This document shows, in pieces, positions 41,887 to 43,897 of a stretch of 43,897 nt of DNA; within the stretch, counting starts at the first letter, position 1; the number at the start of each line of letters is the position of its first letter. Source of the DNA: Alphaproteobacteria bacterium (GTDB lineage: Bacteria > Pseudomonadota > Alphaproteobacteria > Ferrovibrionales > Ferrovibrionaceae); the NCBI GenBank assembly GCA_018336035.1, contig JAGXRD010000088.1:1-43897 (forward strand). The letters are read 5' to 3'. The position numbers and the translations under genes were made by a program. Under the pieces are notes generated by a model. The model was not told the DNA's origin. It searched no databases and worked only from the letters and a program-made list of their open reading frames with translations.

Positions 41887-43848
41887 ATGTCGTCGTCCGT
41901 ATTCCGTCGCAGCCTGCTGCTCGGCACTGTCCTGCTGCCTGTCCCTGCCCAGAGTCAGTCTTGGGCGCAGGAAACGCCGACGCAGCTTTCGCCCGTCGTC
42001 GTCACCGCGCCACTGGAGACCAGCCAGCATGATCTGGTCGAGGGCAGCAGTCTGCTGAGCGGGGAAGACCTCGACCGCCGCCGCGCCGCGACCCTGGGTG
42101 AAACCCTGCAGGGCCTGCCCGGCGTGTCCTCGACCGCCTTCGGTCCCGGCGCCGGCCGGCCGATCATCCGCGGCCAGGGCGGACCGCGCGTGCGCATCAT
42201 GGAAAACGGCATCGACACCTTCGATGCTGCCACGGTCAGCCCCGATCATGCGGTGGCCGCACCGATGGGCTCGGCGCAGCGCATCGAGGTGTTGCGCGGG
42301 CCGTCCACCTTGCTCTACGGCTCGTCTGCCATCGGTGGCGTGGTCAATGTGATCGACGGCCGCATCCCGGAGTCTGTGCCGAAGAACGGCGTGAGCGGCA
42401 CGGCACGCCTGGATTACGGCTCGGCGGCGCAGGAGAAAAGCGGCTTCGCCGGGATTGATGCCGCCGTCACCGACAAATTCGTGGTGCATGGCGAGGCCGG
42501 TGCGCTGACCGCCGATGACTACGATACCGCCGGCGGGCGCCGGATCGGCAATTCCTCGATGCGCAGCCAGAACGGCGCGATTGGCGCCTCCTATCTGGGC
42601 GAGGCCGGCTATGCCGGGGCCAGCGTCAGCCGCTTCGACAGCTACTACGGCGTGCCGGGCGCCGAGCCGGTGCATATCGACCTGCAGCAGACGCGTCTCG
42701 ATACGCGTTTCGGCCTCTACGATCCGCTGCCGGTGCTGGAAGAAGTGAAGCTGAAATTCGGCTACGCCAATTACCTGCATGACGAGATCGAACCGAACGG
42801 CCAGCCGGCCACGCGTTTCGACAACGACAGCTGGGAAGCCCGGCTCGAAGCGATCCACAAGCCGGTCTTTGCTGGCAACGATGGCGTGATCGGCCTGCAG
42901 AGCAACCGGCGCGATTTCTCGGCGCGCGGCGCAGAGGCCTATCTGCCGCCCAATGTCACCGACAGCAATGCGCTGTTCCTGCTCGAACGCTATGACACCG
43001 GGTCCTGGCTGTTCGCGCTCGGCGGCCGCATCGAGCATGTCGAGATCGACAATCTTTCCAATACGAATGACCGCGACTACACGCCGGCCAGCCTCTCGGC
43101 CAGCGCCACCTGGCGTTTCGTTCCGGGCTGGCAGACCGGTGCGGCTTTGTCCTACACCGAGCGCGCGCCGACGGCCGAAGAGCTGTATGCCAATGGCAAA
43201 CATCTGGCGACGCGCAGCTTTGAACTCGGTAATGCGAACCTGGGCAAGGAAGCCGCCTGGCATTCGGAAGTGTCGCTGCGCAAGGTGCAGGGCGATGTCA
43301 CCGGTGGCATCAATGTGTTCGCCACGCGCTACAAGGACTACATCTACGGCGCCTTCACCGGCAACCAGCAGGACGATCTCGACGAATTGCAGATCAGCCA
43401 GACCGATGCCGATTTCCGCGGCGTTGAAGTCGACGCCGGCTGGACCTTCTGGCGCGGTGCGGAAAAAAATCGCCGCATGGGCATCGATGGCGGCATCGAC
43501 TATGTGCGGGCCGAGGACCGCAGCAACAGCCGTGCGCTGCCGCTGATTCCGCCGCTCGGTTATCGGCTGGGCTTCGTCGCCGAACAGGACGATCTCGGCT
43601 TCCGCCTCGAACTGGCCGGCTTCGGGCGGCAGGACCGCACCGGCGTCAACGAAACCGCCACCGGCGGCTATCGCGTGATCAACACCGCGATCACCTGGCG
43701 GCCGTTCGACGGCAACCGCAACATCGCGCTGCTGCTGCAGGGTCGCAACCTGACGGACGAGCATGGACGCGTGCATAGCTCGCTGCTGAAGGAAGAAGCG
43801 CCGATCCGCGGCCGCGAGGTGCGGCTCGGCGGCAGCGTCACGTTCTGA
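41887..43848 (+). CDS. znuD: TonB-dependent outer-membrane receptor, ZnuD-like (zinc uptake)
   Basis: The 653-residue protein is an outer-membrane gated channel powered by TonB-ExbBD. It has a signal peptide (cleavage near QSWAQE), a TonB-box-like SPVVVTAP near residue 35, a plug with LGETLQGLPGVSS, GRPIIRGQGGPRVRIMENG and SPDHAV, the RIEVLRGPSTLLYGSSAIGG block, and a barrel ending in a C-terminal Phe. The SPDHAV-type plug is typical of ZnuD zinc receptors of Neisseria and relatives. His-rich loops seen in some ZnuD are not obvious here. The Zur-type operator supports zinc as substrate; haem or another metal complex is possible. Confidence 0.85.
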   Translation: MSSSVFRRSLLLGTVLLPVPAQSQSWAQETPTQLSPVVVTAPLETSQHDLVEGSSLLSGEDLDRRRAATLGETLQGLPGVSSTAFGPGAGRPIIRGQGGPRVRIMENGIDTFDAATVSPDHAVAAPMGSAQRIEVLRGPSTLLYGSSAIGGVVNVIDGRIPESVPKNGVSGTARLDYGSAAQEKSGFAGIDAAVTDKFVVHGEAGALTADDYDTAGGRRIGNSSMRSQNGAIGASYLGEAGYAGASVSRFDSYYGVPGAEPVHIDLQQTRLDTRFGLYDPLPVLEEVKLKFGYANYLHDEIEPNGQPATRFDNDSWEARLEAIHKPVFAGNDGVIGLQSNRRDFSARGAEAYLPPNVTDSNALFLLERYDTGSWLFALGGRIEHVEIDNLSNTNDRDYTPASLSASATWRFVPGWQTGAALSYTERAPTAEELYANGKHLATRSFELGNANLGKEAAWHSEVSLRKVQGDVTGGINVFATRYKDYIYGAFTGNQQDDLDELQISQTDADFRGVEVDAGWTFWRGAEKNRRMGIDGGIDYVRAEDRSNSRALPLIPPLGYRLGFVAEQDDLGFRLELAGFGRQDRTGVNETATGGYRVINTAITWRPFDGNRNIALLLQGRNLTDEHGRVHSSLLKEEAPIRGREVRLGGSVTF

Positions 43849-43874
43849 TGCGAAGCGTCCAACCCTTCAGTGTC

Positions 43875-43897
43875 ATGGCCGGGCTTGTCCCGGCCAT
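43875..43897. repeat. Palindromic intergenic repeat, cut by the window edge
   Basis: ATGGCCGGG (43875-43883) and CCCGGCCAT (43889-43897) form a perfect 9-bp inverted repeat with loop CTTGT. It matches the common alphaproteobacterial dispersed palindrome that begins ATGGCCGGG and continues past the edge. It lies 26 bases after the receptor stop and may act as a terminator or mRNA stabiliser. Confidence 0.75.

Noticed and set aside
41845-43776. A 643-codon open frame opposite the TonB receptor
   Set aside because: The receptor has signal peptide, plug and barrel motifs; the antisense product is Arg/His/Asp-rich without motifs.
1-43897. CRISPR arrays, insertion sequences, rRNA and tRNA genes
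   Set aside because: I saw no regularly spaced direct repeats, no transposase frame with flanking inverted repeats, and no cloverleaf with a conserved T-loop; a tool scan (tRNAscan, ISfinder) would be needed to exclude degenerate cases.

Overview
The window looks like a piece of an alphaproteobacterial chromosome, probably Rhodospirillales-like. It is GC-rich and almost every gap is short. The left third carries the gene order hemE, PDRP (RP001-type), maf, aroE, coaE, dnaQ, secB, Tim44-like and mltA, which is known around the replication origins of Caulobacter and Rickettsia. I can support about 48 protein genes. I see no rRNA, tRNA, CRISPR array or insertion sequence.

Layout. Positions 1-532 hold the 5' end of hemE, reading leftwards, and a gene-free gap with four GGGGATAA/TTATCCCC sites and an AT-rich tract. 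This is my candidate for oriC. Positions 533-4847 hold the rightward run PDRP-maf-aroE-coaE-dnaQ, interrupted between aroE and coaE by a VapBC-type toxin-antitoxin pair with its own palindromic operator. Positions 4998-8263 hold a hybrid histidine kinase and two tandem PAS_5-type genes, lying between dnaQ and secB. Positions 8386-11038 return to the conserved run (secB, Tim44-like, mltA).

Positions 11035-20513 form an accessory metabolic block: a third PAS_5-type gene, a PAT-like acetyltransferase, a GntR-SDR pair divergent from a three-part TRAP transporter, then a FadR-type GntR gene with lutABC for L-lactate oxidation. A perfect inverted repeat touching the GntR start codon is the likely lut operator. 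The Smr gene follows at 20500, then a small lipoprotein, a DUF2817 zinc-peptidase-like protein, an orphan solute-binding protein and an XRE regulator. Next come a phospholipase D-VTT membrane fusion overlapping an endonuclease/exonuclease/phosphatase gene, an SDR, and hslVU.

Positions 30051-36151 hold poorly characterised genes (a PAS-like protein, a GNAT-like protein, an XRE regulator, a chemoreceptor and a small orphan) and two long non-coding gaps, one with three perfect inverted repeats. Positions 36307-41231 are a histidine operon, hisB-DUF2628-hisH-GNAT-hisA-orphan-hisF-hisE-hinT. A lower-GC gene with a ParB-like C-terminus follows. The window ends with a ZnuD-like TonB-dependent receptor behind a near-perfect 32-bp Zur-type palindrome and the start of a common palindromic repeat.

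The strongest points for a second look are the putative origin, the toxin-antitoxin module welded by 4-base overlaps to the essential coaE gene, the Zur-type palindrome before the zinc receptor, the lut operator on a start codon, and the hairpin-rich gap at 35313-35653. I did not find a clearly new multi-gene defence or biosynthetic system.
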